Positions 1 to 5,634 are shown, counted from the stretch's first letter. The stretch: DNA of 6,155 bases from Thermomicrobiales bacterium (GCA_030446955.1 JAUJMG010000260.1:1-6155); one strand, 5' to 3'. Numbers and translations: made by a program. Notes: generated from the letters alone by a model not told the origin.

Positions 1-220
1 GGATGGTGTACCGGCTCCAGTCGACATCCTCGAGGACCGAGCGGCTCTGGGGATCATCAAAATCGATCCGGCGAAGCGCTACTGTAATGATCTCCGATCC
101 CGACGCCGCGAAGGCCGCGTTCATCTCCGCGCTGCTCCGGTACTTGCCAGTACCAAGCATGAGACGGCTGCTGAAGGTCTTGCCGGCAATGGTAAGCGGG
201 GCATCAGGACGGGCGACCAT
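1..220 (-). CDS. thiG: Thiazole synthase ThiG, N-terminal part (cut by window edge)
   Basis: ThiG condenses 1-deoxy-D-xylulose 5-phosphate, dehydroglycine and ThiS-thiocarboxylate sulfur into the thiazole phosphate half of thiamine, in the cytoplasm. Seventy-three codons are visible from the ATG at 220-218. They carry the family's N-terminal signature: LTIAGKTFSSRLMLGTGKY at about residues 9-27, then SEIITVALRRID at about 43-54, which forms the first strands of the (beta/alpha)8 barrel. The Schiff-base lysine lies beyond the window. The start codon directly follows the thiD stop (TAA then ATG, no gap), and an AAAGGA ribosome site sits inside the end of thiD, so the two are almost certainly co-transcribed and translationally coupled. 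Expression should depend on the TPP riboswitch ahead of thiD. The family call is secure from the motif; whether the rest of the gene is intact cannot be seen. Confidence 0.95.
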   Translation of the reverse strand, partial: MVARPDAPLTIAGKTFSSRLMLGTGKYRSSAEMNAAFAASGSEIITVALRRIDFDDPQSRSVLEDVDWSRYTI

Positions 221-1063
221 TTAGCGTTCCTTTCCCGGCAGCGAGGTGAGCGCGCCAGTCTTCATGTGGAAGTGGTTGACCGGTGAGTGGCCGCTACCGA
301 CGCTGTAGCTCCGGCGCAGGGCCTCAGTAATGAATGTCTTCGCCTGCATCATGGCGTCCAGTGTGTCGAGCCCGCACGCGAGATAGGCCGTGATGGCTGC
401 GGAGAATGTGCAGCCGGTGCCGTGGGTGTTCTGGGTGTGGATGCGCTCCGCCGGCAACTCGACAAAGTTGCTGCCGTCGTAGACCAGATCGACCGGATCA
501 CCCTCCCGGTGGCCCCCCTTGATAATCACGTAGCGGCAGCCCATCTGGGCGATCACGCGCGCCGCGTCTCGCGCGTCGGCTTCGGTCGTGATCTTGCGGC
601 CGGTGAGTACTTCGGCCTCCGGGATATTGGGGGTAACAACGTGCGCGATTGGGATTAGGAACTGTTTTAGCGCATCCTCGGCGTTGAGTTGCAGCAACCG
701 GTCGCCGCTCTTGGCCACCATCACCGGATCAACGACGAGTTTTGAGACTCCCCAGGCATCGAGCCGATCGGCAACGACTTCGATGATCAACGGGCTGGAG
801 AGCATACCCGTCTTGCCGGCGTCGGCGCCGATATCTTCCATGAGCAGGTCGATCTGGGCGACGATGATCTCCTCCGGCACCTCGGCTACGGCAAACACCC
901 CGCGGGTGTTCTGGGCGGTCACAGCAGTGAGGGCGGACGTTCCATAGACACCGAGCGCCGCGAACGTTTTGAGATCGGCTTGAATACCAGCGCCGCCGCC
1001 GGAGTCGGAGCCGGCAACCGTGATGGCTTTCGGTGGCGTGGGAGCAGCAGGGAGATCAAGCAC
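221..1063 (-). CDS. thiD: Hydroxymethylpyrimidine/phosphomethylpyrimidine kinase ThiD
   Basis: ThiD is a ribokinase-fold enzyme that phosphorylates HMP to HMP-P and then HMP-PP, the pyrimidine substrate of thiamine phosphate synthase. From the GTG at 1063 the protein has 280 residues, close to the usual 260-280. Visible motifs are AGSDSGGGAGIQAD (17-30, substrate/phosphate loop), KTGM (84-87), DPVMVAKSG (112-120), TPNIPEAEVLTG (134-145), IKGGH (181-185) and HGTGC (214-218), whose final Cys matches the catalytic/anion-hole Cys of ThiD; the C-terminus has the typical PVNHF. I chose GTG 1063 because AGAGG lies seven bases upstream and the family starts only a few residues before the AGSDSGG loop. 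A TTG at 1108 would add 15 unlike residues with no good ribosome site. It is the first gene of the operon, behind a TPP riboswitch, and abuts thiG. No ThiE fusion is present. Confidence 0.96.
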   Translation of the reverse strand: MLDLPAAPTPPKAITVAGSDSGGGAGIQADLKTFAALGVYGTSALTAVTAQNTRGVFAVAEVPEEIIVAQIDLLMEDIGADAGKTGMLSSPLIIEVVADRLDAWGVSKLVVDPVMVAKSGDRLLQLNAEDALKQFLIPIAHVVTPNIPEAEVLTGRKITTEADARDAARVIAQMGCRYVIIKGGHREGDPVDLVYDGSNFVELPAERIHTQNTHGTGCTFSAAITAYLACGLDTLDAMMQAKTFITEALRRSYSVGSGHSPVNHFHMKTGALTSLPGKER

Positions 1064-1070
1064 GAGAGCG

Positions 1071-1075
1071 CCTCT
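1071..1075 (-). promoter_or_regulatory. Ribosome binding site of thiD
   Basis: AGAGG, seven bases before GTG 1063, decides the thiD start. It lies in a small local stem (AGAG-GCG-CTCT). Its GAGGC could also pair with a GCCTC at 1119-1123 in the leader, so its accessibility may be controlled by the upstream riboswitch. The pairing is inference from complementarity only. Confidence 0.6.
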
Positions 1076-1109
1076 GTGACGGGCAGCGGTGGCCCGAAAA
1101 CGCAACAAC

Positions 1110-1130
1110 GCCGACGGCGAGGCCGACGGC
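1110..1130. repeat. Short direct repeat in the thiD leader
   Basis: The nine bases GCCGACGGC occur twice, at 1110-1118 and 1122-1130 (12-base period). They lie between the riboswitch and the thiD start. On the minus strand the copies flank GCCTC, which is complementary to the thiD ribosome site. This may be only GC-rich low-complexity sequence. Confidence 0.5.
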
Positions 1131-1140
1131 GCATGGGGAT

Positions 1141-1155
1141 GCCCATTGTATGGGC
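1141..1155 (-). promoter_or_regulatory. Hairpin just after the TPP riboswitch (possible expression platform)
   Basis: A perfect inverted repeat (GCCCAT, loop ACA, ATGGGC on the minus strand) begins one base after riboswitch stem P1. No T-run follows, so it does not look like an intrinsic terminator. It may be part of the expression platform that links ligand binding to thiD translation, or a spacer hairpin. The structure is seen; the role is inferred. Confidence 0.45.
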
Positions 1156-1156
1156 C

Positions 1157-1250
1157 GTTGCCGTCCCTTCGCCGGTACGAGCCGGATCAGGTTCGGAGGG
1201 TTGGTAACCGTTCTGGCTACACTCTCAGCGCGCCGCGCACCCCTGGCAAC
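1157..1250 (-). ncRNA. TPP riboswitch (THI element) controlling thiD-thiG
   Basis: Read on the minus strand, the element opens with GTTGCC (1250-1245) and closes with GGCAAC (1162-1157), a perfect six-pair P1 stem. Between them are the hallmark thi-box segments in order: GGGGTGC, then GCTGAGAG (the pyrimidine-sensing J3/2 region), a variable P3 region, ACCCTCCGAACCTGATC, and CCGGCGAAGGGA (pyrophosphate-sensing P4/P5 arm). The 94-base length is normal. Position and strand fit a cis-regulator of the thiamine genes that follow; TPP binding is expected to lower their expression. No U-run terminator lies between it and thiD, so control is more likely at translation initiation than by intrinsic termination. 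Confidence 0.96.
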
Positions 1251-1251
1251 C

Positions 1252-1267
1252 GTACCCTTGAGGGTAC
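1252..1267. repeat. 16-base dyad between divergent transcripts (possible operator)
   Basis: GTACCCT-TG-AGGGTAC has perfect 7-base arms with a two-base centre and lies directly outside the 5' end of the riboswitch. Read on the minus strand it contains a weak extended -10-like TGGTACCCT that would start transcription near the riboswitch 5' end, but no good -35 is seen. It could be an operator or chance; no known binding site is recognised. Confidence 0.4.
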
Positions 1268-1309
1268 CACGGTGGCCGGTTCGCCGCCAGGCCGAGGGTA
1301 GGCCGATGG

Positions 1310-1315
1310 TATACT
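1310..1315 (+). promoter_or_regulatory. Possible -10 box for the plus-strand gene at 1372
   Basis: TATACT matches the TATAAT consensus at five of six positions and would place a transcript start near 1322, about 50 bases before the GTG at 1372. No recognisable -35 lies 16-18 bases upstream, so this is a weak prediction. Confidence 0.35.
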
Positions 1316-1371
1316 CATTGAGCCCTTGCGCCGCGCGGCGCGTCGATCATCCATCACTTCAGGAGGCGCCC

Positions 1372-1731
1372 GTGAACGTGCTTGAGGGGCTGCAAAACAT
1401 CCGTTATCGGCTCGAGGCGAATGGCGCCGACCCGGCCTCGATCCAGGTTGTCGATCAGATCATGCGCCGAGCAGCGTTGCCAGCGGCGGCACCCGCTTCC
1501 GCCAACTCCCTGATCCAACTCGTCCGGATGCTGATGCGGACGCCGGCAGCGAACGGAAACGTCCGCATCTACAACGATTTCGTCCGGTTAGAAGAGGAAC
1601 TGGATGTTGCCGGGAGCGCGGCTCGGGAGCGGCAGGCTCTCGAGGATGCGAAGCCGGTTCCGAAGACCAAGAAGTTTTACAAAGACCAGAAGGAGCGGGA
1701 GAAGCAGGCCAACCGGAGATCCGGTTCGTAG
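1372..1731 (+). CDS. Hypothetical 119-residue protein with a basic C-terminal tail
   Basis: I do not recognise this family. The start is GTG 1372, chosen because AGGAGG sits at 1361-1366 with five bases between. A second in-frame GTG follows two codons later. The open frame extends further upstream but there runs through the antisense of the riboswitch, so that part is not coding. The protein is soluble-looking, with no signal peptide or membrane span. Residues about 1-35 and 44-56 look amphipathic and helical. An Ala/Pro-rich stretch lies at about 34-43, and acidic LEEELD at 73-78. The last 25 residues are lysine/arginine-rich (KKFYKDQKERE at 100-110, then KQANRR), which could bind nucleic acid or be disordered. 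It lies upstream of and codirectional with the aminotransferase, 108 bases away. Coding is supported by the ribosome site and codon style; function is unknown. Confidence 0.7.
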   Translation: MNVLEGLQNIRYRLEANGADPASIQVVDQIMRRAALPAAAPASANSLIQLVRMLMRTPAANGNVRIYNDFVRLEEELDVAGSAARERQALEDAKPVPKTKKFYKDQKEREKQANRRSGS

Positions 1732-1826
1732 CGGCCCGTGCTGCGGAGCGACGTAGGCAACGGTCCAAACGCTCCGGATGACGAGATTGTGATCCGGTCT
1801 CTCGCTGGTGTAACCGGGCGGTCTGT

Positions 1827-1834
1827 GGAGGGTG
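1827..1834 (+). promoter_or_regulatory. Ribosome binding site fixing the aminotransferase start
   Basis: GGAGGGTG, with eight bases from the end of its GGAGG core to GTG 1840, is a near-ideal Shine-Dalgarno sequence. It favours this start over the in-frame GTGs at 1738, 1789 and 1825, none of which has a comparable site. Confidence 0.7.
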
Positions 1835-1839
1835 AGCAC

Positions 1840-3120
1840 GTGGTCCAAGAGATTCGGCTAGTTCCAGAAGATCTCATCCCCAGGGTCGTCGGCCGGTATT
1901 CGCCTGTGGTGGTGGACCGAGGCGAGGGCACCTACGTCTGGGACATCAACGGCAACCGCTGGACTGATTTCACCTCAGGCATTGCCGTCACGAATACGGG
2001 GCACTGCCACCCGCGGGTGGTGCAAGCGATCCGGGAGCAGGCCGGAAAAATCATCCATGCGCAGGCGAACATTTTCGCTCATGAGCCGATGATGCGCGCC
2101 GCACTTGAGTTGACCTCGACCCTCCCTGCCAACCTCAACCAGGTCTTCTTCACAAACAGCGGAGCGGAGGCCATCGAGGGGGCGCTCAAGCTGGCGAAGA
2201 TTGCAACGGGCCGCCCGGCAATCATCGCCTTCCGGGGAGCGTTCCACGGACGAACGCACGGAGCGATGACGGTAACGACGTCACGGGCGAAGGTACGGGG
2301 CCACTACGAGCCGCTTCTGCCGAGCGTCTACCACGCGCCATATCCGTACGTCTTCCGCAGCCCGTACAAGGGGTCCCCCGAAGACGCGGATCTCCAGTAC
2401 TTCGCCGAATTGAAGCAGCTCTTCGATACCACGGTGCTGCCGGACGATGTTGCCGCGATCCTCATGGAGTCGGTCGTGGGGGAGGGCGGATACATCGTGC
2501 CGCCGGCGCGGTGGGTGCAGAACGTCCGCCAACTTTGCGATGAGCACGGCATCCTGTTGATCATGGACGAGATTCAGTCGGGAATGGGTCGCACTGGGAA
2601 GATGTGGGCATTCGAGCACTTCGGGGTCGCACCTGACATCATGACGGTGGCGAAGGGATTCGCCTCCGGGATGCCCGTCAGCGCGGTCGTGTCGGACCGG
2701 GCGATCATGGACAAGTGGGCACCTGGTGCTCACGGCGGCACCTACGGCGGCAATGCGGTGGGGACTGCTGCGGCTCTCGCGACCCTGCAGGTGATTAAGG
2801 ACGAAGGCCTGGTCGAGAACGCGGCCCGGATGGGACGGGTCCTGATGGATGGCCTGCGCGACATCCAGACCGATCACCCGGTCATCGGGGATGTGCGAGG
2901 CCTGGGCCTGATGGTCGCGACAGAGTTCGTGACCGAGGACGGTGGACCGAACCCTGCCGCTGCGGCGAGCGGGATCGCGTCGTGCATGGAGGATCGCGTC
3001 TTGCTTCTGACCTGCGGGACGTACGACCAGGCGATCCGGATCATCCCGCCGTTGACCGTCAACGAGGAGCAGATCGGCGAGTTCCTCGGTGTTTACCGGC
3101 GCGCGGTGGCTGCCATTTGA
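1840..3120 (+). CDS. gabT: Class III PLP aminotransferase, 4-aminobutyrate aminotransferase-like
   Basis: Class III (ornithine/GABA type) aminotransferase, likely moving the amino group of GABA or a similar omega-amino acid to 2-oxoglutarate. From GTG 1840 it has 426 residues, the same length as E. coli GabT, and GRYSPVVVDRGEG falls where the family begins. Key residues are in register with GabT: Ile48 in SGIAVTNTGHCHP, the phosphate loop NSGAEA (S107-G108-A109), the ring-stacking F135-H136 in FHGRTHG, E210 in MESVVGEGGY, D243 in MDEIQSG (binds the pyridine nitrogen), K272 in TVAKGFASG (Schiff base) and T301 in HGGTYGGNA. The usual EPVQGEGG is ESVVGEGG here, a mild variant. Substrate within the family (GABA, 5-aminovalerate, acetylornithine, diaminobutyrate) cannot be settled from sequence alone; the Ile and the SGIGV-like loop favour GABA. 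No succinate-semialdehyde dehydrogenase is adjacent. It ends before a strong terminator. Confidence 0.9.
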   Translation: MVQEIRLVPEDLIPRVVGRYSPVVVDRGEGTYVWDINGNRWTDFTSGIAVTNTGHCHPRVVQAIREQAGKIIHAQANIFAHEPMMRAALELTSTLPANLNQVFFTNSGAEAIEGALKLAKIATGRPAIIAFRGAFHGRTHGAMTVTTSRAKVRGHYEPLLPSVYHAPYPYVFRSPYKGSPEDADLQYFAELKQLFDTTVLPDDVAAILMESVVGEGGYIVPPARWVQNVRQLCDEHGILLIMDEIQSGMGRTGKMWAFEHFGVAPDIMTVAKGFASGMPVSAVVSDRAIMDKWAPGAHGGTYGGNAVGTAAALATLQVIKDEGLVENAARMGRVLMDGLRDIQTDHPVIGDVRGLGLMVATEFVTEDGGPNPAAAASGIASCMEDRVLLLTCGTYDQAIRIIPPLTVNEEQIGEFLGVYRRAVAAI

Positions 3121-3146
3121 GCGTCGCGTGAGCTAGGGAATTAGCG

Positions 3147-3208
3147 AAGAAGCCTGTGCCGGGGGCGTCCGTTACGGACGTCCCCGTTCTCTTGCTGCCG
3201 GGCTTCTT
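3147..3208. repeat. Outer inverted repeat enclosing the terminator hairpin
   Basis: AAGAAGCC (3147-3154) and GGCTTCTT (3201-3208) are perfect 8-base arms nested around the inner hairpin, and the right arm is followed by TTG. The composite may serve both convergent transcripts, because the minus-strand glycosyltransferase ends at 3344. The rest of the 223-base convergent gap (3121-3343) holds only a small direct repeat, TCAGCGA at 3242-3248 and 3253-3259. Confidence 0.55.
3161..3192 (+). terminator. Rho-independent-type terminator after the aminotransferase
   Basis: GGGGGCGTCCG, loop TTA, CGGACGTCCCC forms an 11-pair stem (one G-U) at 3161-3184, followed by a moderately T-rich GTTCTCTT. It lies 40 bases past the stop codon at 3120. 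Confidence 0.75.
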
Positions 3209-3343
3209 TGAGCCAGCTTCCATCCGTGTCACCCAGCCATGTCAGCGATGGATCAGCGAGGCCGGCGGCAAGAACGCTATCCGGGCGGACTGGCCATGGA
3301 CAGAAACGAAACGGGCGCAGGGGGCTTACCGACCGAATCGACC

Positions 3344-4666
3344 TCAGGCATAAATCTCTTCGTCGCAGCAGAGGTTGGCCCGGTGGCCCTCGGCCAGTCG
3401 CTCGTAGATATGAAGCATGGACGTCGCGACGGCAGGCCAAGCGAACCGGGACGCGCATTGGAGGGCGCCTTCGGAGAGATTCGCCCGGAGCGTATCGTCG
3501 GAGAGAACGCGCTGGAGAGCGGCGGCGAGTGCGCTCGGCTGCTGCGGCGGAACCAAGAGGCCCGCGACACCGTCTTCAACGGTGAACGTCAGCCCACCGG
3601 CGCTCGAGGCTACGACGGGCGTGCCCGATGCCATCGCTTCGACGGCGACGAGCCCGAATGACTCGTAGCGGGACGGCACCGCCACCACGTCCGCAGCCGC
3701 GTAGAACAATGGAAGCCGGTCCTGCGGCTGGGAGCCGACAAATTGAAATCGGTCCGCGACCCCGAGAGCGGCAGCGTCGTTTGCAATCGCCGCCAGTGCG
3801 CCCGTCGGTTGACCCTGCTCGTCCAACTCCCCCCCGACAAAGACAACCGTTGGGAGCGGTTCTGACGAGGCCCTTAGGTGGCGCACGGCGTGGAGAAGGG
3901 TATCGATGCCTTTGATCGGGTCGACACGGCCAACAAACAAGACAATCTGGGCATCCGCCTCAAGACCGAGGCGACGCCGGGCGTCGCTGCGATCCCTGGG
4001 GTAGAAGAGATCGAGGTCAACGCCGGGCGGCACGGTACAGACCTTGTCCGTTGCGGTGTGTTGACGCCAGATCAGGTCGGCGCGCTCTGCAGGGTTCGCG
4101 GCGATCAAGCTGTCGGACAGCTGGATGAGGCGGCGCTCGATCTGGAGGCGGAGAGCAGGCTCCCGGTCCCCGCTCCCGGCCACGGCGTTTTTCATGTGAG
4201 CCGTAGTGTGGAACATCTGGACGAAGGGAGTGTCCCAGTAACGCCGGAGGAGGTGAGCAGCCCAGCCGGAGAGCCAGTAGTGACTATGGATCACGTCGTA
4301 GCGGACGCCGTGACGAAGGGAGAAAAGTGCCGCCTCGGCGGCGAAGTCGGGGAGGAACGGGAAAATTTCGGTCTTGTCGATGGGACGTGACGGGCCAGCC
4401 GTGACGTTGATTACCCTGACGCCGGGGCAGATGAGCGTCAGTTCGGGGGAGTGCAAATCGGTGCGACGAGTGAAGATATCGACTTCGAGCCCGAGCCGGG
4501 CCAACTGACAGGCAAGGTCGCGGACGTAGACGTTCATTCCGCCGGCATCTTGCTGTCCAAGCGCCGCAAGGGGCGAGGTGTGGACGCAGATGAAGGCGGC
4601 GCGACGGAGCGGGGTATCGGTCTCGTACCCGAAGACCGGCGGCCCCTCGTAGCCGTAGGGGTTCAC
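3344..4666 (-). CDS. GT4-family glycosyltransferase, MshA-like
   Basis: Retaining GT-B glycosyltransferase of family GT4, 440 residues, probably cytoplasmic and using a nucleotide-sugar donor. The N-terminal Rossmann domain has GQQDAGGMNVYVRDLA (37-52) and VIHSHYWLSGW (125-135), both hallmarks of the MshA/sucrose-phosphate-synthase-like group. The C-terminal donor domain has VPPGVDLDLFYP (212-223), FVGRVDPIKGID (244-255, phosphate-contacting Arg/Lys) and PSRYESFGLVAVEA (331-344), which holds the E-x7-E pair E335/E343. MshA adds GlcNAc to inositol-3-phosphate in mycothiol synthesis; relatives make sucrose phosphate or glycolipids, so the acceptor is unknown. No mycothiol gene is adjacent. The start is GTG 4666, with a modest AGG six bases upstream; no better in-frame start lies downstream before the conserved strand. 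A hairpin terminator and two inverted repeats separate it from hpf upstream. The C-terminal tail (about 425-440) is outside the conserved fold. Confidence 0.9.
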   Translation of the reverse strand: MNPYGYEGPPVFGYETDTPLRRAAFICVHTSPLAALGQQDAGGMNVYVRDLACQLARLGLEVDIFTRRTDLHSPELTLICPGVRVINVTAGPSRPIDKTEIFPFLPDFAAEAALFSLRHGVRYDVIHSHYWLSGWAAHLLRRYWDTPFVQMFHTTAHMKNAVAGSGDREPALRLQIERRLIQLSDSLIAANPAERADLIWRQHTATDKVCTVPPGVDLDLFYPRDRSDARRRLGLEADAQIVLFVGRVDPIKGIDTLLHAVRHLRASSEPLPTVVFVGGELDEQGQPTGALAAIANDAAALGVADRFQFVGSQPQDRLPLFYAAADVVAVPSRYESFGLVAVEAMASGTPVVASSAGGLTFTVEDGVAGLLVPPQQPSALAAALQRVLSDDTLRANLSEGALQCASRFAWPAVATSMLHIYERLAEGHRANLCCDEEIYA

Positions 4667-4684
4667 GGTGCCTGAGCTGCCTTT

Positions 4685-4696
4685 CGCTTTAAAGCG
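4685..4696. promoter_or_regulatory. Perfect 12-base palindrome before the glycosyltransferase (possible operator)
   Basis: CGCTTTAAAGCG is its own reverse complement and ends 18 bases before the GTG at 4666. The TTTAAA centre could overlap a -10 element, but no good -35 is seen. The position suits a dimeric repressor site. No regulator family is recognised. Confidence 0.45.
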
Positions 4697-4697
4697 T

Positions 4698-4742
4698 GCC
4701 GACCGGTTGCCCTAGGCGCTCGACAAAGCCAGAGCGGTCGGC
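4698..4742. repeat. Perfect 8-base inverted repeat with a 29-base spacer
   Basis: GCCGACCG (4698-4705) and CGGTCGGC (4735-4742) lie immediately beyond the 12-base palindrome in the gap between hpf and the glycosyltransferase. In RNA this would be a stable stem with a long loop in the 5' leader; in DNA it could be a split operator. Confidence 0.5.
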
Positions 4743-4754
4743 GTTTCCGGCAGT

Positions 4755-4787
4755 GGCGCAAGAACAAGGCCGCATCATCAAGCGGCC
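4755..4787 (-). terminator. Hairpin terminator after hpf
   Basis: On the minus strand GGCCGC (4787-4782), an eight-base loop and GCGGCC (4773-4768) form a perfect six-pair stem followed by TTGTTCTTG. It lies about 57 bases past the hpf stop and before the glycosyltransferase, indicating that the two are separate transcripts. Confidence 0.65.
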
Positions 4788-4844
4788 CGCGGACCTAGCC
4801 ACTTACGAGATGATAGCAGAGGCTATTGAGATTAGAGCCTAACT

Positions 4845-5402
4845 TTAGCCGCGCTCCGGCCCAATGAGGCCGTAGGAGCCGTCACGCCGCCGGTAGACGA
4901 CGTTCATCTGGTCCTCTTCCACATTCTGGAACAGGAAGAAGTCATGGCCGAGAAGCTCGAGTTGGTCGATGGCTTCCTCGACATCCATCGGCTTCATCGC
5001 GAACCGCTTGCTGCGCACCAAAGTAGGGAAGGAAACTTCATCATCAGGCAGATCATTGAGTGGGACAACATCGGGAACGGCGACGGGCGGCCGCCGGCCC
5101 TTCCGGTCGGTGCGCTTGTCGTGGTACCGACGGATCTGCCTCGCCATCTTGTCGACGACCTGGTCGATCGCCCGTCGCGCGTCGTGGTCCTCTTCCTCAG
5201 CCCGTAGCAACTGGCGTCCGATCTGAATGGTGAGTTGCACTTTGGTTGATTCGCCGCCCGAACGCTGATGGCGCCGTCGCAACTCCATCTGAGCATCGAC
5301 CACCCGATCAACCAGGTGATCCAAGGTCGCCGCTCGGGCCAGGGCGAAATCCTTCAGTGCGGGAGCATCGGAAAGGTCGAGAGCCCTAAATTGCAGTTCC
5401 AA
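4845..5402 (-). CDS. hpf: Long-form ribosome hibernation promoting factor (HPF/YfiA)
   Basis: Long HPF binds the 30S decoding region in stationary phase or stress and dimerises ribosomes into inactive 100S particles. The 185 residues match the long form. The N-terminal S30AE/RaiA domain (about 1-100) has the beta-alpha-beta pattern, with LQFRALDLSDAPALKDFA and the basic stretches LRRRHQR and QIRRYHDKR, which would face rRNA. A linker follows (about 101-125, rich in Pro/Asp/Arg). The C-terminal dimerisation domain (126-182) has VRSKRFAMKPMDVEEAI, LLGHDFFLF and NVVYRRRDGSYGLI, highly typical of the family. The start is TTG 5402, chosen because GGAGG lies nine bases upstream and the reading begins at the expected first strand. 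tRNA-Arg lies 109 bases upstream on the same strand and a hairpin terminator follows. No clear promoter is seen in the gap; read-through from the tRNA is possible. Confidence 0.95.
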   Translation of the reverse strand: MELQFRALDLSDAPALKDFALARAATLDHLVDRVVDAQMELRRRHQRSGGESTKVQLTIQIGRQLLRAEEEDHDARRAIDQVVDKMARQIRRYHDKRTDRKGRRPPVAVPDVVPLNDLPDDEVSFPTLVRSKRFAMKPMDVEEAIDQLELLGHDFFLFQNVEEDQMNVVYRRRDGSYGLIGPERG

Positions 5403-5511
5403 GGCGGCGTGCCTCCGGGCTGCTTCCCCACCATCCGACGACGGGGAGATGTGCGACGCTCAGATTGGAGATGAGCCTCACGATACGGTCGCACAGGGAC
5501 CGCATAACCGG

Positions 5512-5584
5512 TGCCCGCGGAGGGACTCGAACCCCCGACGCCCACCTTAGGACGGTGGCGCTCTATCCACTGAGCTACGCGGGC
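5512..5584 (-). tRNA. tRNA-Arg (anticodon CCT)
   Basis: A full 73-base cloverleaf on the minus strand: acceptor GCCCGCG/CGCGGGC, D stem GCTC/GAGC, anticodon stem CCACC/GGTGG with loop GTCCTAA (anticodon CCT, reading AGG), five-base variable loop, and T arm GGGGG-TTCGAGT-CCCTC with one G-U. Discriminator is A. The genomic 3' end reads ACCG, so CCA is not encoded and must be added by a nucleotidyltransferase. Divergent from the tRNA-Pro gene 288 bases away. No convincing -35/-10 pair is seen upstream; TGCTAGCAT (plus-strand positions near 5610-5618) is a possible extended -10. Confidence 0.97.
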
Positions 5585-5596
5585 AGATCCCATTAG

Positions 5597-5609
5597 GGAC
5601 CATAGGTCC
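5597..5609. repeat. Short dyad upstream of tRNA-Arg
   Basis: GGACC-ATA-GGTCC is a perfect 5-base inverted repeat 13 bases before the tRNA 5' end, in the region that would be the tRNA precursor leader or the core promoter. Its role is unknown and it may be chance. Confidence 0.35.
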
Positions 5610-5634
5610 ATGCTAGCACATCAGCGCCCTGCTC

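Noticed and set aside
1064..1108. Longer ThiD from TTG 1108
   Set aside because: Adds 15 arginine/alanine-rich residues absent from ThiD, and lacks the Shine-Dalgarno that precedes GTG 1063.
1033..1371. Plus-strand open frame running into the 119-residue gene
   Set aside because: It crosses the antisense of thiD and the riboswitch; low-complexity arginine/proline product; a good ribosome site marks GTG 1372 instead.
1787..1816. Promoter-like TTGTGA ... TAACCG before the aminotransferase
   Set aside because: The -10 match is poor and the rest of the region gives no support; read-through from the gene upstream is as likely.
1738..1839. 34-residue N-terminal extension of the aminotransferase from GTG 1738
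   Set aside because: No ribosome site at suitable spacing, the residues do not resemble the family, and GTG 1840 has GGAGGGTG and gives the usual 426 residues.
2281..2877. 198-codon minus-strand open frame inside the aminotransferase
   Set aside because: Shadow of a high-GC gene: His/Arg-rich product with no family features, while the plus strand has every catalytic residue.
3141..3458. Minus-strand open frame covering the convergent intergenic region
   Set aside because: Overlaps the terminator and the glycosyltransferase end in another frame; Arg/Pro-rich with no domain.
3878..4390. 170-codon plus-strand open frame opposite the glycosyltransferase
   Set aside because: Antisense shadow of a well-conserved GT4 coding region; no ribosome site or recognisable fold.
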